This document shows positions 1 through 8,660 of a stretch of 64,000 bases of DNA, piece by piece. The DNA is taken from the NCBI RefSeq assembly GCF_013185915.1, contig NZ_JAAZUH010000001.1, forward strand, positions 558,001 through 622,000, written 5' to 3'. How positions within the stretch are numbered: the first letter of the stretch is position 1; each line of letters opens with the position of its first letter. Below the pieces are notes generated by a model. The model ran no database searches, had not been told where the DNA came from, and saw nothing but the letters and a program-made list of their open reading frames with translations. The stretch is from Stenotrophomonas bentonitica (GTDB taxonomy: Bacteria > Pseudomonadota > Gammaproteobacteria > Xanthomonadales > Xanthomonadaceae). Made by a program: the position numbers and the translations under genes.

Positions 1-25
1 CGGCCCGGCGCTATGCTCGGTACGC

Positions 26-1192
26 ATGAGCCAGGACAGCTACTCCTTGATGCGCGGCGGGCTGGTGCATCGCCTGCTGCATGCCAGCGGCGCGCTGCAC
101 CGCAGTCGGCGCCTGTCGCGCTGGCTGGCACTGCTGCTGGTGGCGGTGAGCCTGGTGCCGATGCTGCTGCTGGCCAATGCAGAAGGCATGCTCTGGCCCC
201 GTCCGGGTTCCATGGCGCTGTTGGGCGACTACGCCACCCTCGCCCGCCTGCTGCTCGCGCTGCCCCTGCTGGTGCTGGCCGCGCCGCGCGCCGACGACCT
301 GCTGCGCAGCGCGCTGCGCCAGCTGACCCAGGCCAGCCTGGTCCGCCCGCATCGCCAGCCGCGCCTGCAGACGTTGCTGGCGCGGGTATTGCGCTGGCGC
401 GACAGCTGGTGGCCGGAGCTGGCCTGCATCGCCCTCGCCTTCGCCCCGGTGGTCTACCAGGGCGGCGTTGTCACCCTGCTGGTGGGCGTTCCCGACTGGC
501 GCGTGGCCGGCGGCGAGGTCACGGCGGCCGGCGACTGGTATGCCTGGGTCGGCACCCCGCTGTTCCGGATGGTGGTGCTGCTCTGGCTGTGGCGGTTTGT
601 GTTGTGGACGATGCTGCTGTGGCGGCTGCCAGCGGTGGGGCTGGAGCTGCACGCCGAACATCCCGACCGCAGCGCAGGGCTGGCCTTCCTCGGGTTGGCC
701 CAGGAACGCTTCAGTGCCCTCGCTGCGGCAGGTGCGGTGCTGGTCTCCGGCACCTGCGTCAATCAGATGATCTACATGGGCACCACGCTGTACGAACTGC
801 GCCACCTGCTCGTCGGCTACGTGGTCGGCGTGTGCCTGCTGCTGATGGCCCCGCTGCTGCTGCTCACCCCGCTGCTGGTGCGCACCCGCCGCCACGCGCT
901 GTATCGCTTCGACGGACTGGGCAACCGCGCGGCCGCCACCTTCGAAGAGCGCTGGCAGGCCGCCAGTGAAAGCACCGCGGGCACGGCGTCGCTGGTCGAC
1001 ACCGGCGACGCCTCGGCCATCGCCGACTTCGCCGGCGTCTACCAGGGCATCGTGGCGATGTCGGTGGTACCGGTCACGCGCCGGAACCTGCTCTCGGTCG
1101 CGATGGCCGCCACCGTGCCGCTGCTGCCGCTGGCGCTGCTGGCGTTCCCGTTCGACGAGCTGGTCGCCAAGCTGATGGGCATCCTGGTCTGA
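26..1192 (+). CDS. Polytopic inner-membrane protein of unknown function
   Basis: I do not recognise the family. The 388-residue product is dominated by hydrophobic stretches at roughly residues 33-52, 70-86, 182-203, 232-252, 262-290 and 360-380, separated by short Arg-rich loops, so it should be a multi-spanning inner-membrane protein. No catalytic motif is visible. A soluble loop at about residues 295-350 is acidic and alanine-rich. It ends 18 bp before the convergent receiver-only regulator and is the first complete gene in the window, so any operon partner lies outside. The start is the ATG of the longest reading frame; an upstream partner could change this. Confidence 0.7.
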   Translation: MSQDSYSLMRGGLVHRLLHASGALHRSRRLSRWLALLLVAVSLVPMLLLANAEGMLWPRPGSMALLGDYATLARLLLALPLLVLAAPRADDLLRSALRQLTQASLVRPHRQPRLQTLLARVLRWRDSWWPELACIALAFAPVVYQGGVVTLLVGVPDWRVAGGEVTAAGDWYAWVGTPLFRMVVLLWLWRFVLWTMLLWRLPAVGLELHAEHPDRSAGLAFLGLAQERFSALAAAGAVLVSGTCVNQMIYMGTTLYELRHLLVGYVVGVCLLLMAPLLLLTPLLVRTRRHALYRFDGLGNRAAATFEERWQAASESTAGTASLVDTGDASAIADFAGVYQGIVAMSVVPVTRRNLLSVAMAATVPLLPLALLAFPFDELVAKLMGILV

Positions 1193-1210
1193 GCAACCGC
1201 GCGTTGTTGG

Positions 1211-1600
1211 CTACAGCGATCGCGAGACGAAGGGTTCACCGCGCAGCGCGGCCTGCACGGCCAGCGCCAGGTCGTCGCCGGCATCGGATTTGAGCACGTA
1301 ACTGCACGGCCCCAGCGCCATCGCCTGCTCGACCATCTGCGGCTCGGCATGCACGGTGATGAACACCACGCCCAGCACCGGGCGCTGCACGCGCAGCCGC
1401 CGCGCCGCCTCCAGCCCGTCGATCTCCGGCATGGCGATGTCGGTCACCACCACGTCCGGCAGCATGCTCTGCGCCGCCTTGACCAGCGACGCGCCGTCCT
1501 GGACCAGGCCGATCACTTCGAACTGTTCGGCCAGCAACCCGCGCAGCTGCCGCCCCATCGCGGAACCGTCTTCGGCCAGCAGCACACGGGCAGCGTTCAT
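1211..1600 (-). CDS. Receiver-only response regulator (CheY-like)
   Basis: A 129-residue stand-alone REC domain. Acidic residues E10/D11, the phospho-acceptor D54 (in VVTDIAMP), T82 and K104 are all in place, so it should be phosphorylatable. There is no output domain, so it probably acts by protein-protein contact or as a phosphate relay or sink. Its sequence resembles the REC domain of the NarL-type regulator 120 bp upstream (shared TDI/ADISMP and YVLKS motifs), and both are on the minus strand. They may be paralogues serving the histidine kinase at 3.7-5.3 kb. A small CACACC/GGTGTG hairpin lies just upstream at 1621-1637. Confidence 0.85.
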   Translation of the reverse strand: MNAARVLLAEDGSAMGRQLRGLLAEQFEVIGLVQDGASLVKAAQSMLPDVVVTDIAMPEIDGLEAARRLRVQRPVLGVVFITVHAEPQMVEQAMALGPCSYVLKSDAGDDLALAVQAALRGEPFVSRSL

Positions 1601-1719
1601 GGGGTCCCGTCAGGTAATCGCACACCCTGATGGTGTGCCGCACCCGAGGCGGGAACAAGGGAAAAACAACGGGGCGCAGGCAAGTAAATCTACTTGCCAC
1701 GCGCCACGGCCGCCCCGGC

Positions 1720-2388
1720 TCAGTGCCGGATCAGCCCCTCGTGCTCGGCCTTGCGCACCAGTTCCAGGGTGCCGTGCACGCCCAGTTCCTGCATGATCGC
1801 GTACTTGTGCGATTCGATGGTGCGGACCGAAACGCCCAGCTCGTAGGCGATCTGTTTGGAACGCAGCCCGCGCGCGACGTATTCAAGGATGCGCAGCTGC
1901 TTGTCGGTCAGCACGTAGTGCTGCCGCCCGGCATTGGCGATGGCGTCCACCGCCAGGGTCGGGGTCACGTAGGTGTGCCCGCCCATCACGCCGGCCAGGG
2001 CTCGCACCAGCTCTTCGCCGGCTGCACTCTTGAGCACGTACCCGCGTGCACCGGCCCGTATCGCCTCGGCCGCCACGCTGGATTCGTCGTGCATGGTCAG
2101 GAATACCACCGGCATCTCATAGCCTTCCTCGCGCATCCTGCGTAACGCCTGGATGCCGGTCAGGCCGGGCATGCTGATGTCGGCCACCACCACGTCGGGT
2201 GGATCGCGTCTTACCGCTTCCACCAGTTCCTCGCCGGAAGACACCAGTTCGATCGAATCGAAACGGTCTTCCAGCAGGTGTTCGATACCCTGCGCCACCA
2301 CCCGGTGGTCATCTGCCAGTACTACCCGGCGGTATCGGCACTCCGCCGTCGAATACGAAACCTGCATGTGCTCGTCTCCCGTGGCCAT
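1720..2388 (-). CDS. NarL/FixJ-family response regulator
   Basis: A two-domain DNA-binding regulator of 222 residues. The N-terminal REC domain carries D26/D27, phospho-acceptor D70 (VVVADISMPG) and the YVLKS lysine. The C-terminal LuxR-type helix-turn-helix (LTDKQLRILEYVARG, then VRTIESHK) spans about residues 155-215. I place the start at 2388, with AGGGGA six bases upstream; an internal ATG at 2367 with GGGAG upstream is also possible. The natural partner is the HisKA_3 histidine kinase at 3.7-5.3 kb, separated by one AraC gene. The target genes are not evident. Confidence 0.88.
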   Translation of the reverse strand: MATGDEHMQVSYSTAECRYRRVVLADDHRVVAQGIEHLLEDRFDSIELVSSGEELVEAVRRDPPDVVVADISMPGLTGIQALRRMREEGYEMPVVFLTMHDESSVAAEAIRAGARGYVLKSAAGEELVRALAGVMGGHTYVTPTLAVDAIANAGRQHYVLTDKQLRILEYVARGLRSKQIAYELGVSVRTIESHKYAIMQELGVHGTLELVRKAEHEGLIRH

Positions 2389-2519
2389 CAATCGTCCCCT
2401 GATTGAAGTACTGCGCGGAGCGGCTCTCCGGCCGTTTCCGTGCAACGCCCTGAAAATTACAGTCGCTGTGTGATGGAACTGTGACGAAAACGTATTCTGT
2501 GACTCACGTTCCCAACAAT

Positions 2520-3491
2520 TCAGCTGCGCAGCGTGTCGCGCGGGCTTTCTCCGAATACATCACGGTACATGACGGAAAACCGGCCAAGGTGGGCGAACCC
2601 ATAGCGGGTGGCGACCTCGGTGACCCCGACCCGCCCCTGCGCGCGGCGCAGGGCGCTGCGCGCCAGGTTCAGCCTCGCCAGCTGGTGCCAATGGCACGGG
2701 CCGTGGCCGTAGGCATCATGGAACAGGCGCTCCAGCTGGCGTTCGCCCACCCCCAGGTAGCTGGACAATGCGCGGCTGTCGTAGGCATTTTCCAGCTGCG
2801 ATTTCAGGTAGGCCTCGGCCTGGCGCACGATCGCGTCGCGCCGGCGTTCGATGCCACTGCCCAGCCCGCGCCGCTCCGGACCGCCGTCACTGGCGCCCAC
2901 CGCATCGATGAACACCCCCAGCAGGGTACTGGCCTGCACCTCCAGCTGCTCCGGCAGCACCACGCCCTGCCATTCGGCCGCTTCCTGCAACACCGAGAAC
3001 ACCCCTTCGCGCAGGTTGCGTGCATCCTTCGGCGCCGCCGCCCGGCTGTGCCAGCCGGTGCGGGGCAATCGCAGTTCGCGGCCGAGCCGCCGCACCGACT
3101 CGCGCTGCAGCACCTCGCGGGGAATCAGCATCACCGCCCATTGCCAGCCGCCGGGACTGGGCCGGACGTTCAACTCGCTGTCCTCGGCAAATACCATGAC
3201 CTGGCCTGCGGCAATCCAGCGGCCGTTGGCCCACATCGGCTCTTCACAGGTCACCGCCAGTGCCAGCGCGATCATGCCCTGGCTGAAACTGCCGCTGGCG
3301 AAGATCGGCAACGTATAGGCGCCGCTGTCGAGGCTGAACTCCGGAAACACCAATCGCTGCACACAGGCGCGGAAGTGGCCGGAGGCCAGCAGGCGCTGTT
3401 CGAAGCGTGTATCGCGGACCACCCCGAGCAGGGCGTCTGCATCGAAACCGTCAACCACGAAACGGCTGTACGGTGACATCGGTTCATCCAT
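2520..3491 (-). CDS. AraC-family transcriptional regulator
   Basis: A 323-residue regulator with a poorly conserved N-terminal cupin-like sensor region (about residues 1-210) and a C-terminal double helix-turn-helix (about 220-320) with typical AraC features: SSYLGVGERQLERLF, then RVGVTEVATRYGFAHLGRFS, and the terminal GESPRDTL motif. The ATG at 3491 has a strong GGGGGAG site seven bases upstream. It is divergent from the histidine kinase, with about 120-250 bp between starts, so it may control that kinase or itself. The inducer is unknown. Confidence 0.85.
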   Translation of the reverse strand: MDEPMSPYSRFVVDGFDADALLGVVRDTRFEQRLLASGHFRACVQRLVFPEFSLDSGAYTLPIFASGSFSQGMIALALAVTCEEPMWANGRWIAAGQVMVFAEDSELNVRPSPGGWQWAVMLIPREVLQRESVRRLGRELRLPRTGWHSRAAAPKDARNLREGVFSVLQEAAEWQGVVLPEQLEVQASTLLGVFIDAVGASDGGPERRGLGSGIERRRDAIVRQAEAYLKSQLENAYDSRALSSYLGVGERQLERLFHDAYGHGPCHWHQLARLNLARSALRRAQGRVGVTEVATRYGFAHLGRFSVMYRDVFGESPRDTLRS

Positions 3492-3746
3492 CGCCAGCTC
3501 CCCCGTTGCGTCGGAATGTGGATAGCGTGCGTCGCGTCAACCTGATTACATCGGCCCGATTGTGGGGCTGAAGCAACACGGCGGCAAGCGGTCAAGCAGA
3601 GGGTCGTACCACGCATGGCGCATGGATCGCCTTTCGCGATCCCGCCCATCTCCCCGAGGTGCAGAGTGCAGGCCAGCAGCCAGGTGAATCGTGTCGGCGT
3701 GGAAGCGCCGGGCACGCCGCGACGTCGCTCCCGGGCGAGGCGGGTC

Positions 3747-5315
3747 GTGCGCTTCACATCTTCTGCACTTGATGTGCGCACGCTTTTAACACTCGCGCTG
3801 CCGCTGCTGATCGGCTGCATGCTGGGTCAATGGCTCCCAACCCTCCTGCCAGATCAGCTGCACCTGCATGTCATCTGGATTCCCGGACCGCTCCTGCTCG
3901 GCTTCCTGCTGATCACCCCGCGCAACCAATGGCGGACCTGCGTGCTGGCGGCCTGCATCGGCACCGTGCTGTCGCTGCCGCTGGTCCCGATGGCCTCGCT
4001 GCCGCGCCTGCTCGCCGGCCTGGGTGAGTTCGCCATGGTGGGCGTGGTGGCCTGGCTGCTGCTGCGCTGGCGGGGCGAGCGCGCCGCGCTGGAAGACTAC
4101 CGTGATCTGAGTTTCTTCCTGCTGCTGGCGTGCGTGCTGCTGCCGTTGTGCAGCGCCTGGTGGTACACGCTGGCCCAGGGCGGGCGCAGCGGCGCGAGCG
4201 GTCCGGCCGCACTGCGCGAGCTGGCCCTGACCAGCGCGGTGAGCTATCTGGTGCTGGTGCCGGCGCTGGTCAACGTGGTCCGCATCATCGACGCCCCGGA
4301 ACGCCGCCACGGTTGGCGCTGGGATTCGATGGCGCTGGCCATGGTGCTGTTCGGCCTGTTGGTGGTGCTGTGGACCGTGGACTGGCAGGACGGGGTGATG
4401 ACCCCGCTGCTGACCCTGGCGCCGATTCCGCTGCTGGTTTGGGCGCTCATAGTGTTCGGCATTGCCGGCGCCTCGGTCACCATGCTGGCGGTAGCGGTGC
4501 TCGGCATGCAGCTGGGCGTGGAAGGACTCGGCCCGTTCGGCTTCTGGTCGATCGACCGCAACCTGCTCACCGGCCAGGCCTGGACCCTGTGCACCGGCTT
4601 CGCGCTGCTGTTCCTGGGCGCGCTCTCCGAGCAGAAACTGTCCAGCCGGATCAAGCTGCAACGCGCCTATGCGCGCCTGGGCGAAGTGACCGGGCGCATG
4701 CTGGTGGTGCAGGAAGAAGAACGGACGCGCATCGCGCGCGACCTGCACGATGACGTCAACCAGTCGCTGGCCGCGATTTCGATCCGGCTCAGCACGCTGC
4801 GCAACCATATTCCGCTGGAGGAGCGCCCCAGCGTGGTCGAACTGCAGGACCAGCTGCTGTCGGTGTCCAACGACATCCGTGCCATCTCGCACGAACTGCA
4901 TCCCAGCATCCTGCGTTTCACCGGGCTGGCCAGCGCACTGGATGCGTTCTGCATCAAACGCAACGCCCGCGGCCGGCTGCGCCTGCGCTGCAGCATCGAA
5001 GACGCGCCCCGGCTCAACGACGAACAGGAACTCAGCCTGTTCCGCATCGTGCAGGAGGCAGTGAACAACGTCGACAAGCACGCCCGCGCCAGGGTGGCGG
5101 ATGTGCTGGTCTGCGTGCGCGGCGCGGACCTGCTCCTCCGCGTGGACGACGACGGCATCGGCATTCCCCCCGGCCACCTGCGGCGTGCGCCCGGGCTGGG
5201 ACTGATCAGCATGGAAGAACGTGCGCGGCTGCTGGGCGGCGTACTGCACGTAGACACCAGCCCGCTTGGCGGAGCGCGCATCGAGGTACGTTTCCCGCTG
5301 CGCGACGCCCGGTAG
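3747..5315 (+). CDS. MASE1-type sensor histidine kinase (HisKA_3 / HATPase_c)
   Basis: The N-terminal ~300 residues contain about eight transmembrane helices in the style of a MASE1 sensor. HisKA_3 follows with the H-box ARDLHDDVNQ (His codon at 4746-4748), and a C-terminal HATPase domain has N-box EAVNNVDKHA and G-box DDDGIGIP. This kinase class pairs with NarL-type regulators, matching the one at 1720-2388. I chose GTG 3747, preceded by GAGG six bases upstream and placed just before the first helix. The frame stays open to an ATG at 3615, which would add 44 Arg-rich residues. The stop codon TAG is itself the GTAG head of a REP palindrome (5312-5334). Confidence 0.82.
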   Translation: MRFTSSALDVRTLLTLALPLLIGCMLGQWLPTLLPDQLHLHVIWIPGPLLLGFLLITPRNQWRTCVLAACIGTVLSLPLVPMASLPRLLAGLGEFAMVGVVAWLLLRWRGERAALEDYRDLSFFLLLACVLLPLCSAWWYTLAQGGRSGASGPAALRELALTSAVSYLVLVPALVNVVRIIDAPERRHGWRWDSMALAMVLFGLLVVLWTVDWQDGVMTPLLTLAPIPLLVWALIVFGIAGASVTMLAVAVLGMQLGVEGLGPFGFWSIDRNLLTGQAWTLCTGFALLFLGALSEQKLSSRIKLQRAYARLGEVTGRMLVVQEEERTRIARDLHDDVNQSLAAISIRLSTLRNHIPLEERPSVVELQDQLLSVSNDIRAISHELHPSILRFTGLASALDAFCIKRNARGRLRLRCSIEDAPRLNDEQELSLFRIVQEAVNNVDKHARARVADVLVCVRGADLLLRVDDDGIGIPPGHLRRAPGLGLISMEERARLLGGVLHVDTSPLGGARIEVRFPLRDAR

Positions 5316-5334
5316 TGCCACGCCCTGCGTGGCA
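5312..5334 (+). repeat. GTAG-headed REP palindrome
   Basis: GTAG is followed by a perfect 8-bp stem, TGCCACGC-CCT-GCGTGGCA. The GTAG tetranucleotide overlaps the TAG stop of the histidine kinase. It has the organisation of Stenotrophomonas GTAG-class REPs, and similar units recur across the window. Confidence 0.8.
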
Positions 5335-5357
5335 ATCCCGCCAGAAAGGAGCCCTAC

Positions 5358-6221
5358 ATGCGCACACCCCGCACCGCCGCCACCTTCGCCTTGTCAGCCC
5401 TGCTGGCCGCCTGCGCCACCGGCCCGCTCAACCCACCGTCTCCCGCGGTACTCCCCACCGCCGTGCCGCCCGCACCGCCGCCGGTGCCGGAGCTGCGCCC
5501 GGGCGTGCCCGCCGGCTACCTCGGCCGGTCCCTGCCCGACAGCCTCGCACTGCTGCCCCCGCCCCCTGCCAAGGGCAGCCCAGCCTTCGCGCGCGACCAG
5601 GCGATCAGCCGCGCTTCGCAGAAGCTGAAGAACAGCCCCCGCTATGCCCTGGCCAGCCGTGACGCCGACCTGGGCTTCCCGCACGTCGCCAACACCTTCT
5701 CCTGCGCGCTCGGCGTGCCGGTCAGCGCGCAGGACACCCCGCGCCTGTACCTGCTGCTGCAGCGAAGCATGGTCGACGCGGGCCTGGCCACGTATGCCGC
5801 CAAGGACCACTACAAGCGCACCCGTCCGTTCGTGTACTACAAGGAAAAGACCTGCGCGCCGGCCGACGAGGACGCGCTGCGCAAGGACGGCTCCTATCCC
5901 TCCGGGCATACCGCGATCAGCTGGGCCTGGGCGCTGCTGCTCAGCGAGCTCAGCCCGGCCCAGGCCGACGCGGTGCTGGCGCGTGGCCGCGCCTTCGGCG
6001 AGAACCGCCTGATCTGCAACGCGCACTGGCAGAGCGACGTGCTGCAGGGGCGCGCGGTGGGCGCCGGCGCAGTGGCGGTGCTGCATGCCAATCCGCAGTT
6101 CAACGCCGACATGGCCGCCGCCCGCGCCGAGATCAATGCGCTGCGCGGCAATGGCGTGGAACCGCAGGACTGCACCGCCGAGGCGGCGGCGCTGAAGGTG
6201 AAGATTCCCGGCGTGGAGTGA
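5358..6221 (+). CDS. Class A non-specific acid phosphatase (PAP2 superfamily), lipoprotein
   Basis: A 287-residue secreted phosphatase. The N-terminus has a lipoprotein signal ending in the lipobox LLAAC at about residue 19, then a Pro-rich linker. The three-part PAP2/vanadate-haloperoxidase signature is present: KDHYKRTRP (about 151), GSYPSGHT (about 179-186) and NRLICNAHWQSDVLQG (about 219-234). That places it among periplasmic or surface PhoN-like class A enzymes that release inorganic phosphate from organic monoesters. AAAGGAG precedes the ATG by about nine bases. It follows the histidine kinase after the REP and may or may not be co-transcribed. Confidence 0.88.
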   Translation: MRTPRTAATFALSALLAACATGPLNPPSPAVLPTAVPPAPPPVPELRPGVPAGYLGRSLPDSLALLPPPPAKGSPAFARDQAISRASQKLKNSPRYALASRDADLGFPHVANTFSCALGVPVSAQDTPRLYLLLQRSMVDAGLATYAAKDHYKRTRPFVYYKEKTCAPADEDALRKDGSYPSGHTAISWAWALLLSELSPAQADAVLARGRAFGENRLICNAHWQSDVLQGRAVGAGAVAVLHANPQFNADMAAARAEINALRGNGVEPQDCTAEAAALKVKIPGVE

Positions 6222-6246
6222 GCCCGCCGATCCGCAGGCAAAACAA

Positions 6247-6438
6247 TGACCCGACTCGTCGTCCTACCCAATGACGGGGGAGACATCGCGCATGGCGACG
6301 AGCCGGGTCAAGCCGTTGTCCCGATCAGCACGGGAGAGAGTCGTGCCAGCGGGCACAACGCAGACGTAGTGGGATGGCCTGGCTCGCTGCCCCCTGAGCG
6401 ATGACGGGGGAGACATCCCGCGGTTGACAGCGAGCCAG
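6247..6438. repeat. Cluster of three large imperfect palindromes (REP-like)
   Basis: Three successive dyads occur. The first pairs TGACCCGACTCGTCG with CGACGAGCCGGGTCA (6247-6311). The second pairs GTTGTCCCG..GCACG with CGTGC..CGGGCACAAC (about 6316-6361). The third pairs TGGCCTGGCTCGCTG with CAGCGAGCCAGGTCA (about 6374-6441). The first and third share the same core, ATGACGGGGGAGACATC. They lie between the phosphatase stop and a truncated autotransporter frame, so they are extragenic. Confidence 0.75.
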
Positions 6439-6439
6439 G

Positions 6440-6838
6440 TCAAACGGTGCAGATTCCGCGCGGGATCGCAGCAGAATCGGAAGCGTGTGGTGAAAGGAGT
6501 TCGGCCACGTCGGGCCCGAAGCCGGCCAGCCCGCCGGTCGGGCCCGACGGCAGCGCCGGCCGCGTCGGTGTCGCCAGGCCGGCGACAACGGCATTGGCGC
6601 GGTCCACCGGCGCTGCGGCATGGATCCGCGTCCCCTTGTCCAGCTGCATGGCGGTGTCCACCGCATGCAATGGCACGCCGGGTGCGCTGGCCAGTCCCAG
6701 CGACAGCAGCCACAGCGGCACTTTCAGATGGAGCACGGTCGGGCCGGCGGCGAGGCTGCCGCGCGCAGTGGCGATTTCCGAGGTCACCACCAGCGCATCG
6801 AGCCGGTGGTTCCATACCAGTCTGAAAATCCTGCCCAT
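6440..6838 (-). pseudogene. Orphan N-terminus of an autotransporter/adhesin (ESPR signal peptide)
   Basis: The frame begins MGRIFRLVWNHRLDALVV followed by TSEIATARG. This matches the extended signal peptide region (ESPR) of type V secreted autotransporters and two-partner adhesins. A hydrophobic core (VPLWLLSLGLASAPG) and a plausible cleavage site at about residue 59 (LHA) follow. Only about 70 residues of Gly/Pro/Ala-rich sequence come next before a stop at the edge of the palindrome cluster. There is no passenger, no YadA stalk and no beta-barrel, so this looks like the 5' remnant of a lost adhesin gene. It could instead be a small secreted protein. Confidence 0.5.
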
Positions 6839-6998
6839 CTGCCCTGCCCCCGACGCTGACGTTGCGTTGGGATTATTAAAACGTCGCCAGCAGCGCACGG
6901 ACGCGGTATTCCGGCAGGCTGAACGTGCGTTCCGGCAAGTCGCAATGGAAAACCGGCAGGCCGATGGACATTTCCGGCAGGGTGCCGGAAACGTGCAC

Positions 6999-7988
6999 TC
7001 AGGCCGGACTGCCCAGCGAGGTCGGCGCGCGCATCAGGGTGTCGCGCGGCAGCTCGCCGAATACCCGCCGATAATTGTCCGCAAACCGCGAGAGATCCCA
7101 CAGCCCGCAACTCAACGCCACCGCCTTCACCGATTTACGCGTCGAATCGGCCATGGAAAGTCCACGGCACGCGGCGCACAGCCGCAGCATCGACAGGTAA
7201 CGATTGGGCGACGTGCCGAACAGATCCTCGAACGCATAGCGCAGCGCGCGGTCGCTGACCCCGGCGGCGTCGCAGATCTCATGCATGTAGATGTAGCGCC
7301 GCAGGTTCTGCCGCATGAAGTTCTCGGCGCGCTGGGCGATCAGGTAATGCGCGCGCCGCGCACGCGTGCCTGGGGCCCGTTCGGTGTTGCCGGTACCCAG
7401 CAGCGCCTGCACGTGCGCATGCAGCACCTGGTCCACCGCGTCGGTCGGGAATCCCCCACCCGAGGCGCCCAACCAGGCCGGCAACGTCGCGTAACGTTGC
7501 GCCAGCACCGACGGGCCCTCGTCCGCCTCGGCGCTGAACAGCGACAAGGCCTGGCCGGAAGGCAGGCTGCTGCGCAGGCTGAGCTCGGTGAGCTTGCGTT
7601 CGATCCGGCGCAGCGGCGTCAGCAGCAGGCTGAGCCGGGTGCCCGCACTGAACGCGAATTCGCTGATGCCTTCGGGCAGGATGGTCAACGCCATGCCGGA
7701 CGCCAGCGGAACGCCATGGCACCAGCTCTGGGTCGGATCCGTCTGATGGATGTAGCCGAGCAGGCACCAGTCCTGCGGCAGCATGAACCGCCCACGGAAC
7801 TGGAAACCGCAGGTGGCACTGCAGAACAGCGACTCGTCGTGCACCTGCGAGAGGATCGACGCGCGTGGACCATTCCCGTCCAGCAGCACCAGTTCCAGCT
7901 CGCACACACGCAGCATTCCGCCCAGCGTCGCCAGGTCGAATGGACGCAGCGCAGTTTCTCCGATCCCCTCCACTATACCATCGGCCAT
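6999..7988 (-). CDS. AraC-family transcriptional regulator
   Basis: A 329-residue regulator whose C-terminal ~105 residues form an AraC helix-turn-helix pair: YIYMHEICDAAGVSDRALRY, FEDLFGTSPNRYL, then GLWDLSRFADNYRRVFGELPRDTL. The N-terminal ~200 residues are a variable sensor region of unknown ligand. The start at ATG 7988 has GGGGAG eight bases upstream; the frame is open further upstream but without a better site. It is divergent from the tad/flp operon and separated from it by a 670-bp leader, so it is a candidate regulator of the pilus genes. That link is positional only. It is related in architecture to the AraC gene at 60.6-61.6 kb. Confidence 0.85.
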   Translation of the reverse strand: MADGIVEGIGETALRPFDLATLGGMLRVCELELVLLDGNGPRASILSQVHDESLFCSATCGFQFRGRFMLPQDWCLLGYIHQTDPTQSWCHGVPLASGMALTILPEGISEFAFSAGTRLSLLLTPLRRIERKLTELSLRSSLPSGQALSLFSAEADEGPSVLAQRYATLPAWLGASGGGFPTDAVDQVLHAHVQALLGTGNTERAPGTRARRAHYLIAQRAENFMRQNLRRYIYMHEICDAAGVSDRALRYAFEDLFGTSPNRYLSMLRLCAACRGLSMADSTRKSVKAVALSCGLWDLSRFADNYRRVFGELPRDTLMRAPTSLGSPA

Positions 7989-8660
7989 GACAGTGGCTCC
8001 CCAGGTTGAATCGCACCCGCTGCGCACGCTGTCCGCAGCGGAAACACGTCCCTTCTTTATCGAGGCCCTGCTGCGATATCCCCCCGAATTTTCGCGGCAG
8101 TATGTCTCGACGCGGGTGGCGGCACGCCATGGATTTACAGCACTTAATCAGCGGCGCACTGTCCAAGTTTCGTCACGACGATGTGTAGGCCGCGTCAATT
8201 TTCCGACTTCACGTTATTTTCACACATTCTGTAAACCGAATGCCGCGCCGCGCTTGTTTACACACGGCAGCGAATGCACAAAATCGGCAGATAAACGCAA
8301 TTTATAAACTTTGTGACCTGCGTGCCGATTTTGTGCATCGCCGTCGATCGCAGCGAAGGAGGATTATCCGCAACAGCGCCGGAGGGGATCCGTGGCGGAT
8401 ACCGGGCTGGACCACAGGGGGACTGCGATGGACCTGCCGACCGCAACGCCGTGCACCTGCTTCCGTCGCATGACCCCGCGTGCGTGTTTGTCCGCGCGCG
8501 TCACCTTTCGCAGGATTCAAAGCTGAGCGCATGAGGCCCGCCGGAGCACTCCGTCGGGCGGCGGCCGTTCGTGGCCGCGCCCCTGCGCAGGGACGCGCAG
8601 GTTCATTCGTGGCCACCGGTGGAACCGGTCCGTGCCACCCCACGCAGGGAGAAGATCGTC
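7989..8660. promoter_or_regulatory. Long non-coding leader/divergent promoter region upstream of flp
   Basis: About 670 bp without a supportable gene between the AraC regulator and the pilin gene. The stretch 8180-8335 is AT-richer than its surroundings and holds a 16-bp perfect inverted repeat plus a TTTATAAACT box. Downstream, 8340-8660 is GC-rich, with a GCCCGCC..GGGCGGC dyad around 8532-8560 and two SD-like purine runs (GGAGGATT, GGAGGGG) that lead to no convincing frame. I read it as a divergent promoter followed by a long 5' UTR for the pilin transcript. Confidence 0.5.
8274..8338. promoter_or_regulatory. 16-bp perfect inverted repeat flanking an AT-rich core
   Basis: ATGCACAAAATCGGCA (8274-8289) and its exact reverse complement TGCCGATTTTGTGCAT (8323-8338) are separated by 33 bp that include TTTATAAACT. 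The size and symmetry fit a two-site operator, or a long cruciform/stem-loop, in the leader upstream of the tad operon. Confidence 0.6.

Noticed and set aside
2481..3476. Plus-strand frame of about 330 codons
   Set aside because: Antisense shadow of the AraC regulator with Gln/His-rich composition.
3786..5321. Minus-strand frame of about 510 codons
   Set aside because: Antisense shadow of the histidine kinase.
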